From NCBI GenBank assembly GCA_021464415.1, contig JAKCWG010000823.1:248001-312000 (forward strand): a DNA stretch of 64,000 nucleotides. The letters are read 5' to 3'. Under the pieces are notes generated by a model. The model made no database searches. It saw only the letters and a program-made list of their open reading frames with translations, and was not told the origin of the DNA. Source of the DNA: Lonicera japonica (Eukaryota > Streptophyta > Magnoliopsida > Dipsacales > Caprifoliaceae). The position numbers and the translations under genes are program-made. Of this stretch, positions 1 to 11,300 are shown in pieces (position 1 is the stretch's first letter; each line of letters starts with the position of its first letter).

Positions 1-222
1 GTGTTTAATTGACAGTGATTTAGAATAATTTTAACAAATTATATATTCAAAACCTATTTATTAATAAAACGCACATAATAATTTTTTCAAAGTTATGCAA
101 AGTTAAGTTTGCGCTCTTTATTTTCTAAAATATTACTATGTATATATTTGTATTTATTTGACGTTGTTTTAAAGTTTTATGAATGAAATATAAGAATATA
201 CTTGTTAAATTTTTTGTCTCTT
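1..222 (+). repeat. Left arm of inverted repeat flanking the NLR
   Basis: The first 222 bases match the reverse complement of 7,312-7,509 almost end to end, with short indels. Shared words include the start (GTGTTTAATT against AATTAAACAC at 7,500-7,509), TATATTCAAAACCTATTTAT and AAGAATATACTTGTTAAA. The repeat may continue left of the window. No coding potential. It could be one arm of a larger element or two oppositely inserted copies of one MITE-like repeat. Confidence 0.75.
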
Positions 223-231
223 TTTACTATT

Positions 232-740
232 TAAAATTTAAGTTGCATCTTACTTTCTTTTTAACTTAAACATCCCGTCGCTTTTTCAAACGAAAAATCA
301 ATTATTTGATCTTAATATCCATAGGTCACATGCAGGGACATAGCAATAAAGAAGAAAATTTATTACTTATATATATTTTTTTACTCATTATTAGTGGGAC
401 GATTAATACTAGCAGTTAGCTTTTAAGAATTTAGGGAAGGCAAAGTTAACTAGTTTGTATATATTTGTAACTTTTAAAAGTAATTAGCAATTTTTGAAAA
501 TTTAGTGGAGTATCAAATTTAATACTAAATTACAAAATTTTCTTCATAATTAATGGAGAAAATTTTGTGCTGATATCATTTTATTTCAATATTAAGTGGG
601 CGATTAATGCTAATAGTTAGCTTTTAAAAATTTAAGGGAGGCAAAATTAACTAAGATGCATATATTTGAAATTTTTAGAAGTAACTTTAATTGGTAAAAT
701 AGTATTTTTTTTTAAAAAAATTTAGGGGGTGGAGGACAAT
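232..740 (+). repeat. Dispersed AT-rich repeat, copy A
   Basis: Shares blocks with 1,083-1,440 and 2,325-2,665: a stretch around CATCCCGTCG, the words CCATAGGTCACATGCAGGG, then ATTAATACTAG, TTAGGGAAGGCAAA and a G-rich end before CAATTG. Part of the unit (about 390-510) recurs again at 590-700 inside this copy, so it is internally duplicated. No open reading frame of note. The family is not recognised. Confidence 0.6.
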
Positions 741-1082
741 TGTTTCCTTATTACTTTATTTTGCACACAATATCAGGTTTGATTTCTCATTGTGTCAAGA
801 TTTTTGGGACCAATATAATTTCTCGTTGTTGATAAACGTCAGTCTTATAAAATTAATTGGATGGACTCAAGTATTCACAAATACTCTAAAAAAGAATGAA
901 AAAAAAAGTAAATAAATAAATAAAATTAAAAAGTGATATGCGTTCAAATGTACGTACAGTCACCTTGACCATTTATTGAGCTACTTTTATGTCACACTTT
1001 CACACATTGTTGGGACAATAATGCATCTAAATAAAGTAATTCGTGCGACAAATGGGTAATCCACAATTTATCCACATAAACT

Positions 1083-1440
1083 TTGTTTTTATTATCATTT
1101 TGGTCTTTAAAAATTTCATTTATTTTATTTTGATATTCAAAATTTTAGTTGCTTATTTTTTTTATTTTTAATTGAGATGTCGCGTTATCTTTTAAAACAA
1201 AAAATCTATTTTTGTAATAAATATCCATGTGCCACATGTAGGGGCAGAGCTATACATTTTTTTTTTTAAAAAGGGAAAGTTTAATAATAAATTACAAAAG
1301 TCACTTTTTAGTTTTTACAAAATTAAAGAAACTAATTTTGTGCTAATATTATTTTTGTTCAATATTAGAAACACGATTAATACTAGTATTTAGCTTTTAA
1401 AAATTTAAGGGAGGCGAACTTAACTCAATTCAATTTAAAT
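1083..1440 (+). repeat. Dispersed AT-rich repeat, copy B
   Basis: The most diverged of three related blocks upstream of the NLR. It keeps the order: TGGTCTTTAAAAATTTCATT, a GTCGCGTTATC stretch, CCATGTGCCACATGTAGGGG, then ACGATTAATACTAGTATTTA and AAGGGAGGCGAACTTAACT. No gene seen. Confidence 0.5.
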
Positions 1441-2324
1441 TTTTGAATATAATGGTGAATGATTTGGGATGGTAAAAATAATATTCTTGCATGTTTTATC
1501 TATCGAATATTTATACTAGGTGTATTAATAAATTTTAAATCTTGGAAATGTCCAAACTATATATATTGATACATCCAGTTTGATTATTCAATAAATAAAG
1601 ACAATGAATATAGTATTATTATATATGATATAATACGCGGTCTCCATTCATTGGTCGCTTGAGAGTAATATAATGTTCAATCAAAAGGTTCCTTTCACAA
1701 TCATCTTTGAATTTTGTTGTGGTTCAAATAGAATATAATATACTGGTGTTCATTCATTGGATCTTTATATAGCTATATGATAAGCTTTACTTGGTGCATT
1801 TTATTTTGAATATCAAAACCGCAGAGGCAGCCAAACAAAACACTTCAAAAGCTTAATTTGAAAGCCATGCCGAGCCATAGAATTTCCAGGCTTCTAGTTT
1901 TCATGTGTTGTGTTTTTAAGTAAGTGTATGTTAATATTATGAATTTATACATATTATAATTATTAAATATTTTTTTGCCATTAAAAATAATTTTAAAATA
2001 TTAAAATATTTTGTTATATAAAATACTAATATCGTTACTTGTTAATAATAATAAAAAAAAAGAATTTTATGATTTAATATAATACTTGAAAGAGAAATGA
2101 AGACGGGCCTAATAATGTAGCCTGCGTGAAAGCTCTTCAAATAATACACTCATTAATTAACATAAAGTTGAAACGGATGTCAATGATCTGCGTCACTAAT
2201 TGTCAAGACAATAATAATTCATCTAAATAATTAGAGTGGAACACACCAAGGAAGCAACTTCGTCCTAACCACTGTGCTTAGACTAGGTAATTGACATTTT
2301 ACTTGTTTAAAGTTTCCTAACATT
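1441..2324. other. Non-coding AT-rich flank
   Basis: No open reading frame, RNA gene or element boundary that I can support. The stretch is AT-rich with scattered homopolymers. Confidence 0.5.
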
Positions 2325-2665
2325 CTCATTTCGGTCTTTAAAATTAGATTTATCTCATTTTAATATTTAAAATTTAAGTTGCGTCTCACTTTCTTTTTAA
2401 CTTAAGCGTCCCGTCACACTTTCAAACTAAAACTCCATTATTTGAACTAAATATCCATAGGTCACATGCAGGGCAAGGCAATAAAGAAGAAAATTTACTA
2501 ATAATATTATTTTTACTCAATATTAGAGGGATGATTAATACTAGTAGTTAGATTTTAAAATTTTAGGGAAGGCAAACTTTACTAGTTTGCATATATTTGT
2601 AATTTTTAAAGGTAATTAGAATTTTTTGAAAATTTAGTGGGGTGGGGGGCAATTGCTCCCTTAGT
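2325..2665 (+). repeat. Dispersed AT-rich repeat, copy C
   Basis: Close to copy A: ATTTAAGTTGCGTCTCACTT, CCATAGGTCACATGCAGGGC, AATAAAGAAGAAAATTTACT and AATTTAGTGGGGTGGGGGGC are near matches in the same order. It ends about 500 bp before the NLR start codon, so part of the receptor's upstream region is repeat-derived. Confidence 0.6.
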
Positions 2666-3196
2666 TTGCCTTTTCCTCCGCACTTGCACACATGAATTTT
2701 ATGGTAAAAAAATTGATGGAAATCTAATTTTGGATGAAAGTGATACGTGACTCAAATTTTGAGTACTAAAATAAATAGAATATAACCGTAAAGACCGAAG
2801 AAAAAAAAGACAAACTTCAAAAGTGTGAAATATCAATTACCCATACAAATGAATGATCATTGCCTTAGCCACAACTGATTTATACAATAGAATAATAAAA
2901 AAATAATCCTAATATTCTTTACCAACTAATTCATTTCATTTTTCAAGGTTTCATCTATTTGAAATGTGAAGGGAAAAAAGTGTTAGATAGGCTGAAACTC
3001 TCAGAGAGAGAAAAATGCGTACACGACAAGGAAATAAATGTAAAGGAGAGGGATGTCAATTCTCAAGTAAAGAAACAAATGATATTATTACTTAAAGAAA
3101 TGATATAGATAGAGCTCCTCATCCTCATATATTGCATCAAATCAAATATAATTGAGAGTTCATAATTTCAATATAATTCAATTCTCACAAAGAAAA

Positions 3197-6100
3197 ATGG
3201 CCGAGCAGGTTGTTATGTCCGTTATTAGAAAAGTTGGAGAGCTACTGATTAATGAAGTAAGATTCACGTTCGGAGTGCGCGACCAACTTCAAGAACTTCA
3301 AACAGAACTGGAGCTGATGCATCGCTTCCTAAAAGATGCGGATGGACGACAAGAGGAGAGCGAGACTCTCCAATACTTGGTGATAGAGATAAGGAAAGTC
3401 ACTTACGATGCTGAGGACGTGCTTGAAATTTTCGACTTCAGAGTCTCATCCAGGAGGAGGAGAAGAGGTATAATAAACGTCCTCGTGAGATTTGCTTGCA
3501 TCTTCAACGAGTGGATCGCCATATACACGGTTGGCTCAAAGATAGACAGAATCAAAACCAAAATCAGCAATCTCACTGCAAGCTTGCAAAGGTATGGCAT
3601 AAGAGCAGTAGGGGAACGAGGAGAAGGTCCGAGCTCTAGTCACGAAACACTAAATCAGGTAAGGAAGTCTTATTCCCATTTTATCGAAGAGGATTTTGTG
3701 GGATTTGATGAAGACATCAAGACATTGGTTAGGGAATTGGTCAATCAATACACAGATCGTCGAGTTGTTTCCATTTTTGGCATGGGTGGTTTGGGAAAGA
3801 CCACTCTTGCTACGAAAGTTTATCATAACCTTGACGTTAGACGCCATTTTGAGAGTTTCGCTTGGGTTTTTATCTCCCAGAAGTTGGAAAAGATGGATGT
3901 TTTAAAAAAACTCCTAGAAAAACTTAGCCCATTACTGAAGTTAGAGATCAAAGAAATGATAGAAGACGACTTAGTAAAGGAACTTTGTCAGATCCAACAG
4001 CAGAAAAAATGTTTGGTGGTTCTTGATGACATTTGGGACAATGATGTTTGGGACGCCTTACGACAAGCCTTCCCATGTGGATACACTGGTAGCAGAATAT
4101 TGATCACCACACGTATGAAGGATGTGGCTTACCACATTGATCCAAATGCTTTTCCGCATCAACTGGGGTTCCTAAACAACGAAGAGAGTTGGCAGTTGCT
4201 ATTGAAGAAAGCATTCCGAGGAAGAAGAGGTACAGGTGAGTTCATAACCCAATGTTTCTAAAAGGCAATAGGCGAACCTAAGGTAGTCATTGAGCATTTG
4301 AGCATCTAAGCACTAGGCACTCATTGTTTTGAAATATATATATATATGTAATACTAGTTTAATGTAATATCAGATGAAACATAGTCATTAGGTTCAATTA
4401 ACTAAAAAAACAAGAATGGAGCAAAGGTTCCCATTCATTTGAAACTATCAATATTTCAAGCAACAATAAAAAAGTTTGTGAAAAAAATAAGAAAGAAAGA
4501 AAGAAGCTACAATAGAAAGAAAAATGGAAGAAAGTTCAAGATAAGGTTGAGCAAATAATGTTTATTCCCTTCCGTTCTCTTAAATCACAATGTTTTTTTA
4601 ACAGAAAGAAAAAAATGGCTGCTCTTTAAATAAAGAGAGAAAAAAAAAAGGAAAAGGAAAAGAAACTCGTTTATCTGCATAGCCCGCCTAACACGATTAA
4701 GCGACCACCTAAATCCGCCTAATTCATCCAGCAATTAATCAAGTTGCTAAGTGCAGTCTAGAGCCTAGGTGCCGCTTGGGCGCCGCCTTTTGTAACTCTT
4801 TTATAATCCCATTAAAATATTAGTTTAAGGTAGTTTTTGTTTATACCTCCTAATGCTCAATGAAAGTCTATTCAGCATTAAACGGTAAAACTGGTGTTTA
4901 TTTTCTCTCCTCTTAATGCATAATTGAATTAAAATTTAACATTCAACATTAAGAAGCAAGCCTTGTGTTGAATGCTTAATTTATACTTTGATGATTATTG
5001 TTTTGCCATTGTTGCCTCTGTTCTTTCTATTCATTAATTATTGATTTATACCGTAAGGATAAGGTTTAAATCATCAAATGTGATCTATTCAACCTTGGAA
5101 CCCAAATAAATCAAACATATTTCTTCTATTAAAGTTATGTTCAGTATTAAGAATGCAAAGTTATTCAGTTTTCAACATCCAGAGGTTAAAAAACAAGCAT
5201 TCCCTAAAAAACATTTCGTGCGTAATTGGTTAAGATCACCTCGTATTCTCATTAGCTGCCTAACAAACAAACAATGTGCATCAATTTTATTCTTAACTTG
5301 TCATTCATAATTGTTATCCAGAGCCTAGAGTTGAAACTCAAATGGAGAAGAAAGGGAGGGAAATGCTACGACAATGCGGGGGTTTGCCACTTGCTATCGT
5401 TGTGCTTGGGGGACTATTGGCCAATAAACATACCTTAAATGAGTGGGAGAGGGTGCATTATTTTCTTGATCGGTATTTGATGGGGGAAGGCATCGATATA
5501 CAAGACCAAAGAGTTCAACAAGTGCTTGCTTTAAGTTACAAGGACTTGCCATATCAATTGAAGCCTTGCTTTCTTTATATGGGGAATTTCCAAGAAGATT
5601 ATAATGTGACCACAGAAAAACTATTTCTTTTATGGATTGCTGAAGGAATGGTAGATCCTAAAGAGAAAGCGGAAGGGGAAACAATGATGGATGTAGCCGA
5701 ACGCTATTTGGGTGAACTAGCACAAAGGAGTATGGTCCAAGTTAAATTATCAAATGAAGAACAGTGGAGGAACATATCGGGACGAGAGGGAACTTGTCGT
5801 CTTCATGACCTCATGCGAGAACTATGCCTCTCAAAGAGAAAGGGGAAAGATTCTCAATCCCATGGAAATGTACTTGATTCATCTTCTTCATCAACGGGTA
5901 TCACTAAAACACGTAAACTTGCAATTTATTTCGGATTGGGAATAGATTTACCCAATCTCAAGGAATTCAAATTGCTTAGAGTTTTAGATTTTGAGGGGTT
6001 TAACTTTGGTAAAAAGGGGATACCAGAGGGAATCGGGAAACTAATCCACTTGAAGTACTTGAGTTGCAGAGACTGCCGGGATGTGGGGAAGTTGCCATCA

Positions 6101-6988
6101 TCAATAGGCAACTTGCAATTCTTGCAAATCCTTGATACACGTAGATGTGGTGGAGATATTTCTATACCGAATGTATTGTGGAAGTTGGAAAGCCTAAGAC
6201 ATCTATATCTTCCTCCTATTGATGCTATGATGAAGACAAATGAAAAATTAACATTGGATGGCTTGAGCCGTCTAGAGATATTGGAGAATTTTGATACAAG
6301 AAAGTGTGTCCCGAAAGATCTCTTGAAATTGCCCGAATTGCGAAATTTGAAAGCAAAAGTTAGGGTGGGGTGTATGGAGGACATGGAAACAATCATCAAC
6401 TATCTAAATGCTACTTCACACCAATTACGATCTACATACCTTTTTATTATACTTGGTTTTGAGGAAGAAGAGCCCTTTCTTGTCTCAAGAAAACTGTTTA
6501 CGATCCATAGACTTGAGAGCCTAGCGGTAATGGGGAAAATAAGTAAGTTACCAGAATATCGTCAGATCCATTCATCCGCGAGCCTCACCAGAATACTCTT
6601 GAAGAGATGTGGACTTACGGAAGACCCAATGACAACACTAGAGAAGCTCCCAAACTTGAAATCTCTTCAATTAGCGTTTGAAGCGTATGTTGGAAACGAA
6701 ATGGTTTGTTCTGCTGGGTTTTTCCCTCAACTGCGAGATCTAAGTTTGGCGGCGTTGAGCAAATTAGAGAATTGGCGAGTGGATGAAGGAGCTTTACCCC
6801 TTCTTTCTTCTTTGTCTATTAATTATTGCGTGAAAATGAAGAGGCTTCCCGAAGGATTGAAATTTCTTACTAAACTCCAAAAATTGGGGATTTATGGTAT
6901 GCCCAAAGTATTCGGATATAAGGTTCGAGGAGAAGACTTTTACATAATCCGGCACGTGCCTTCCGTCACAATCAAGTATGAACGATGA
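3197..6988 (+). CDS. CC-NB-ARC-LRR (CNL) disease-resistance protein, RPP13/RPP8-like
   Basis: Predicted intracellular immune receptor. Exon 1 is 3,197-4,235 and exon 2 is 5,322-6,988. Donor GGTGAG and acceptor ATCCAG join one open frame of 901 residues, a normal length for this group. I chose the ATG at 3,197 because it opens with MAEQ as in relatives; an in-frame ATG lies 45 bp upstream. An Rx-type coiled coil (about 1-130) has the EDVID-like DAEDVLEIF at 71-79. NB-ARC shows a P-loop GMGGLGKTT (195-203), kinase-2 LVVLDDIWD (273-281), RNBS-B GSRILITTR (298-306), GLPLA (367-371), RNBS-D around CFLYMGNF (429-436) and WIAEGMV (about 451). The MHD position reads LHD (507-509), a variant known in CNLs. 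About 350 residues of LRR follow (544-901). No stop or frameshift, so probably functional. Family assignment is knowledge-based; the pathogen recognised is unknown. Confidence 0.95.
4236..5321 (+). other. NLR intron carrying a degenerate terminal-inverted-repeat element
   Basis: A 1,086-bp phase-1 intron lies between RNBS-B and GLPLA. Splicing here restores one frame: the split GAG codon is G at 4,235 plus AG at 5,322-5,323. Its 5' part (4,260-4,320, AAAAGGCAATAGGCGAACCT) and a block ending near 4,797 (GCGCCGCCTTTT) look like imperfect inverted ends of a repeat of the 'aaaaggc...gcctttt' kind. Similar scraps occur near 23,375 and 30,690. No coding content. Confidence 0.5.
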
Positions 6989-7311
6989 ATTAGAGAGGCA
7001 GGAAGCAGGTACTACTTTTTTTAATTATTTTATCAATTATTTATTTTTTTTAAAATATTTTTTGTAAATAAAGTAAGTTCTTATGTGATAATGTTTTTTT
7101 TTAAAAAATTAAGGAATAATATTTTTGAGAAATAAGTATTTAAATATCATTATTATTTTAAAATAAAAGTTTGTTTATCAATTGTGTTTTAAAATAAGGG
7201 CTTTAACTGAGTGCAAATTTAACTTTGTACAAAATTGTGTTTTTTGCAAACTTAACTTTGCTCAAAAAAAAATAATTTTAATGCAAATTTGTTTTGCATG
7301 ATGTGTTTATA

Positions 7312-7509
7312 TTTTTTAACAAGTATATTCTTATTTTTTCATTTGTAAAACTTTCAAACAATGTCAAATAAACATAAATACATAGAATGCTTGAGAAAAT
7401 AAGGAGTGCAAACTTAATTTCAAAAAAAATATTATATGCATTTTATTAATAAATAGGTTTTGAATATATAATTTATTAAAATTATTCTAAAGCACCCTCA
7501 ATTAAACAC
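7312..7509 (-). repeat. Right arm of inverted repeat flanking the NLR
   Basis: Reverse-complement match of 1-222, starting 324 bp after the NLR stop. The surrounding 7,200-7,620 also carries several short copies of TGCAAACTTAACTTTG-like words, so the area is built from one repeat family. A possible 3'-UTR intron (donor near 7,012, AGCAGGTACT; acceptor near 7,762, AAACAGGTAG) would contain this arm, but transcript evidence is needed to decide. Confidence 0.7.
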
Positions 7510-10130
7510 TTATTTATAATAATATGCTAAAAAACATATAGTGCAAACTTAATTTTGCATGATTATATAAAAAAAATACAATTTAAAAATTTACTGCAAA
7601 GTTAACTCTTCACTCACTTTGAAGTTTGGTCAAATATATGCCCTTAATTTCCAAAAATATTATTCTCTTTTTTACATAAAACTCTTTCTAACAAACCCTA
7701 TTTTTTAATATCCCGAAATATTTTTTACTTCATCAAATTATATATATATATTTAAAACAGGTAGCAGAAGCCTATTTGTGAGCTACGGTGAACCATTGCA
7801 AGCACACCAAGGACAAAAAAGTGATGACTCCAGAGTCATGTGGACTACAATTTTTTGACCCAAAATAGCCTAAAGAATTCATGTCACTGCCGATGGACGT
7901 TATTTCTTAGGCAAATTCCTTCATTTAGGCATCTTAATCAACAAATTTACTATTTATAGGATGTTTGAATTTGCTTATAAGTTGAGTTATGAATGTCATA
8001 TTTGACTTCGGTCCAATTGGCATGATTATCCCACGATCTTTCTATTTTTTTTTATTTTTGAGAGTTATTTTGAATTTATTTCCTTACTTGCAATTATGTT
8101 ACCTACAAGAGGATTTCTTTGTAATCACTAAGGTAGACTACTATTGAATAAAAATTTTAGTATTTTTTTTTATATTGAGTGTTTATTGCCTGCTCAACCA
8201 AGATTTGTCAATTTCATAAATTTCTGCTACATCAATTTTTAATTTTTTTTCACTTCACAACGTCATTTTCAAATTTAATAGAACCCGTGTTATTGCAAAA
8301 TTAGACTCAGATTATTGAATAAAAGATTTCTCTCTCGCACTTTAGCAGAGAACACCCAAGGAAATAATATATTCAATACCAAGGATGTGTCTGTGTACAT
8401 GGAATTGGGATTTTCAAAATTACAATTTTAAATATTTGCAGGTACATTCTTTAGTGAATTTATTGATTTCAATTACAATTCTAAAATCTCTTGATTACAT
8501 GTAAAAGTAGTAGCCAAATGTCAAGGAAAAATGTACATTCAAACTTTTTGATGAGAAATAATTAATATGGGACACTTTCCAATGAACTTTTGTGCTGTTT
8601 GCATATACTAGCTAATCATTTTGAGTGCTAAATTATTTGATGACTTTATAATAAATTGCTTTGGATAATAGATTGAATGATGCGGTTTGTATATGGTTCG
8701 AAGATAAAAAGTAAAGCAATGAAAGACAAAAACTATAGCAAAATACAAAATTTTGTTAAAGTTAGAAAGAACAGTGTAGTGAACTAATCCAATTGTTGCG
8801 AAACTTTCATTTTTTGTGCTCCTTCGGTTCAAATTTTGCTTCATTTTTGAAATTCTAAAATTGTAAATACAATTCGCACTAAAACTTTTTTGTAATTCAT
8901 GTCGAGATCGAGGTTGAATCATAAATTGATGAAATTCAATTTTTCTATGTGAAATTATTATTTTGAACTGTAGAAACGAACATAAACTCGAAATAGACGT
9001 GGCATTATTGCATGTGATATTCATTCACATTGTATAAAAACAAATTTTTTTAAAATATTATTTAATTGCAATTAGTATAATTAATTTAATCTCTTAAGCA
9101 TTTTTCATGACCATGGTTTTGAGATTTATATATAATTTATTGTGTATGTTTTCTGGCAATATGTGTAGTAACTTTGTGGGAAGGGAGTTTTATTGACATG
9201 TTTAAATTCAGAGACAATATAAAATTATTTCATATTCATTTGTTATGAAAAATATGTTGATTTTGTGCATATATGATACATGTTTTTACTGGCGATTTGA
9301 TTAGTGGTTTTCTGCCAATTAAATTATATATGTCCTATTGGCAATTGAATAAAGGCTTTTTGCTGATTATGTGGCTTAATGCGATGATTCAAATGATAAA
9401 TTTGTGTTCACATATCAAATGCCCTTATGATGGTTTGAATTATGTTAGTCGAGTAATTAATATTATTTTTTATTTTTTCTTATCCTAACTTTGTTTTAAT
9501 TCTTGTGTGCTGTGCATTCTCCCTTAACATTTGGATACAAGTTTGACTGTAGAGTTGGATTAAACTGGTGGCTCTGACTCACTTGTTGAGTTTATTTAAT
9601 TGGGAATGGGTAAAAAAAAAATTAACAACCTTCATAAGAAATGTAAGCATAATATTGAACCGTAACATTGAAGTTTGTTTGTTTTCTCACTTCGCTATTT
9701 AAAAATTATAAATGTAAGCATAATACTGAACTGTAACATTGATTCCAAACTTTATCACCCACAAAATATACCACCTCCATCAGGTATCAAAATCTTCATT
9801 TTACGTGAATTTGTGTGTTGAGGGATTTATATTGAACTGAGAGTATGCGAAATTCATAATTATTATTTTCATTGTTACTTGTTACTCTTGCGTCTATATA
9901 GTGTAATTTTATTCTATTTACTTTAACTATTGTGTTTGCTCTCAAAGGCTACGTTAACTTCTGAGAAAGGTCACTAATCTTAACTACAATTAACAAATAA
10001 TTTCGTGATGCTCTGACTTTTCTAAGTCTAAGACTCCTGTCAACACCCATATTCAACCATTACTTTAAAATAGTATAATTAAGTTTACTCCTATAATACT
10101 CTAGTATTATTATAAACGAACGATACAAGA
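7510..10130. other. AT-rich stretch without a supported gene
   Basis: Contains possible NLR 3'-untranslated sequence (7,763-8,170, with GAATAAAAA poly(A)-like signals). After that only AT-rich DNA with short unmatched open frames (for example a 138-codon frame on the minus strand at 8,608-9,024 rich in Ile, Asn and Phe), which look like chance frames. Confidence 0.4.
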
Positions 10131-10216
10131 GATCTAAGTTTGGTTTAGTGGTTAAGAGTGCGGTTGATCACAGGATCCATCAAGATTTAAAACCCATTCT
10201 CTCCCTTTTTTTTCTT
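10131..10216 (+). mobile_element. Possible tRNA-derived SINE head
   Basis: TTGGTTTAGTGGTTAAGAGT resembles a Pol III A box, and a weak B-box-like GGATCCATCAAG lies downstream, followed by a T-rich tail. There is no cloverleaf, so it is not a tRNA gene. Too short and diverged to be certain. Confidence 0.3.
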
Positions 10217-10609
10217 TTAAAGGGACCAACATATCTCATCTTCGTTTTAATATAACTAGTTTTTGTGGACGTATGTTGCACGTGGTTTTAGTTCTTGGCA
10301 AATGTTATATATTAAACTCATTAATAAATATTTATATACTAATAATTAAATAATTAGTATGAAATAAAAATAATAACAAATAAACATAGTACCAAGTGTA
10401 AAATTCATTTGATTTTTTTTTACCAACTTAAAAGTCTTGTAATTTTAATATGATCTATTAAATAACTTTCTTCTTGGGAAGTTTGTTATGAAGTTATATA
10501 GAAGTCTTATACATAACACATAACTTAATACGAATTCTAACTTGTTTAATTATTTTAGCCAAATAAAGTAGAGTTTAAATTTGTCTGGGATATAAAATCT
10601 ATCTTATAT

Positions 10610-11300
10610 ATGGAATATATGGAATGCAAGTTCAGTAAAAGGTGGAGCACTCCTAACTTAGAGGTAAAAGTTGGGGACATTGGCATACCACAAGTCACTC
10701 GGTTTAAGTATCTTGGATCCATTATACAAGAAGATGGGGAGATAGAGGGGGATGTAAACCACCGGATTCAAGCAGGGTGGTTGAAATGGAGGAAAGCTTC
10801 GGGTGTGTTATGTGATAAAAAGGTACCACTCAAGTTAAAAGGAAAATTCTATCGTACTGCGGTTAGACCAGCGATGTTGTATGGGACTGAGTGTTGGGCG
10901 GTCAAAAGCCAACACGAGAATAAACTAAATATAGCTGAGATGAGAATGTTGAGATGGATGAGTGGCAAGAATAGGATAGATAGGATCAGGAATGATACCA
11001 TCAGAGAGGGAGTTGGGGTGGCACCTATTACAGAAAAGATGGTTGAATCTCGACTTAGATGGTTTGGGCATGTATGGAGGAGACCGGTGGATGCCGTGGT
11101 TAGGAGAGTTGATCATATGGAGGGAAGCCTAGTTGTTAGAGGTAGAGGAAGACCGAGAAAAACTATAGGTGAAACAATTAAGAAGGATTTAGAGGCAAAT
11201 AGTTTCACTATAGATATGATTCATGACATGCCACTATGGCGTCGTTTGATCCATGTAGCCGACCCCACCTAGTGGGATAAAGGCTTGTTGTTGTTGTTGT
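10610..11300 (+). pseudogene. RTE-type LINE, 3' fragment (C-terminal RT region)
   Basis: A 220-codon open frame (10,610-11,272) is the C-terminal end of a plant RTE-clade LINE polyprotein. Recognisable blocks are VTRFKYLGSIIQEDGEIEGD, RPAMLYGTECWAVK, EMRMLRWMSG and RLRWFGHVWRRP. It stops with the usual VADPT-type end and runs into TAGTGGGATAAAGGC and a (GTT)n tail, as RTE 3' ends do. The RT catalytic core is missing, so the copy is 5'-truncated and inactive, though this part is still open. Flanking sequences 10,552-10,613 and 11,301-11,367 resemble each other and may be a diverged target-site duplication. A second, scrambled copy lies at 35,349-36,455. Confidence 0.85.

Noticed and set aside
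5926..6399. 157-codon minus-strand open frame
   Set aside because: It is antisense to the LRR exon of the NLR and has no independent support.
8608..9024. 138-codon minus-strand open frame
   Set aside because: Composition follows the AT-rich DNA, there is no recognisable domain, and no splice or promoter context.
10131..10216. tRNA gene
   Set aside because: Only A-box-like and weak B-box-like words; no acceptor stem or anticodon arm can be drawn.
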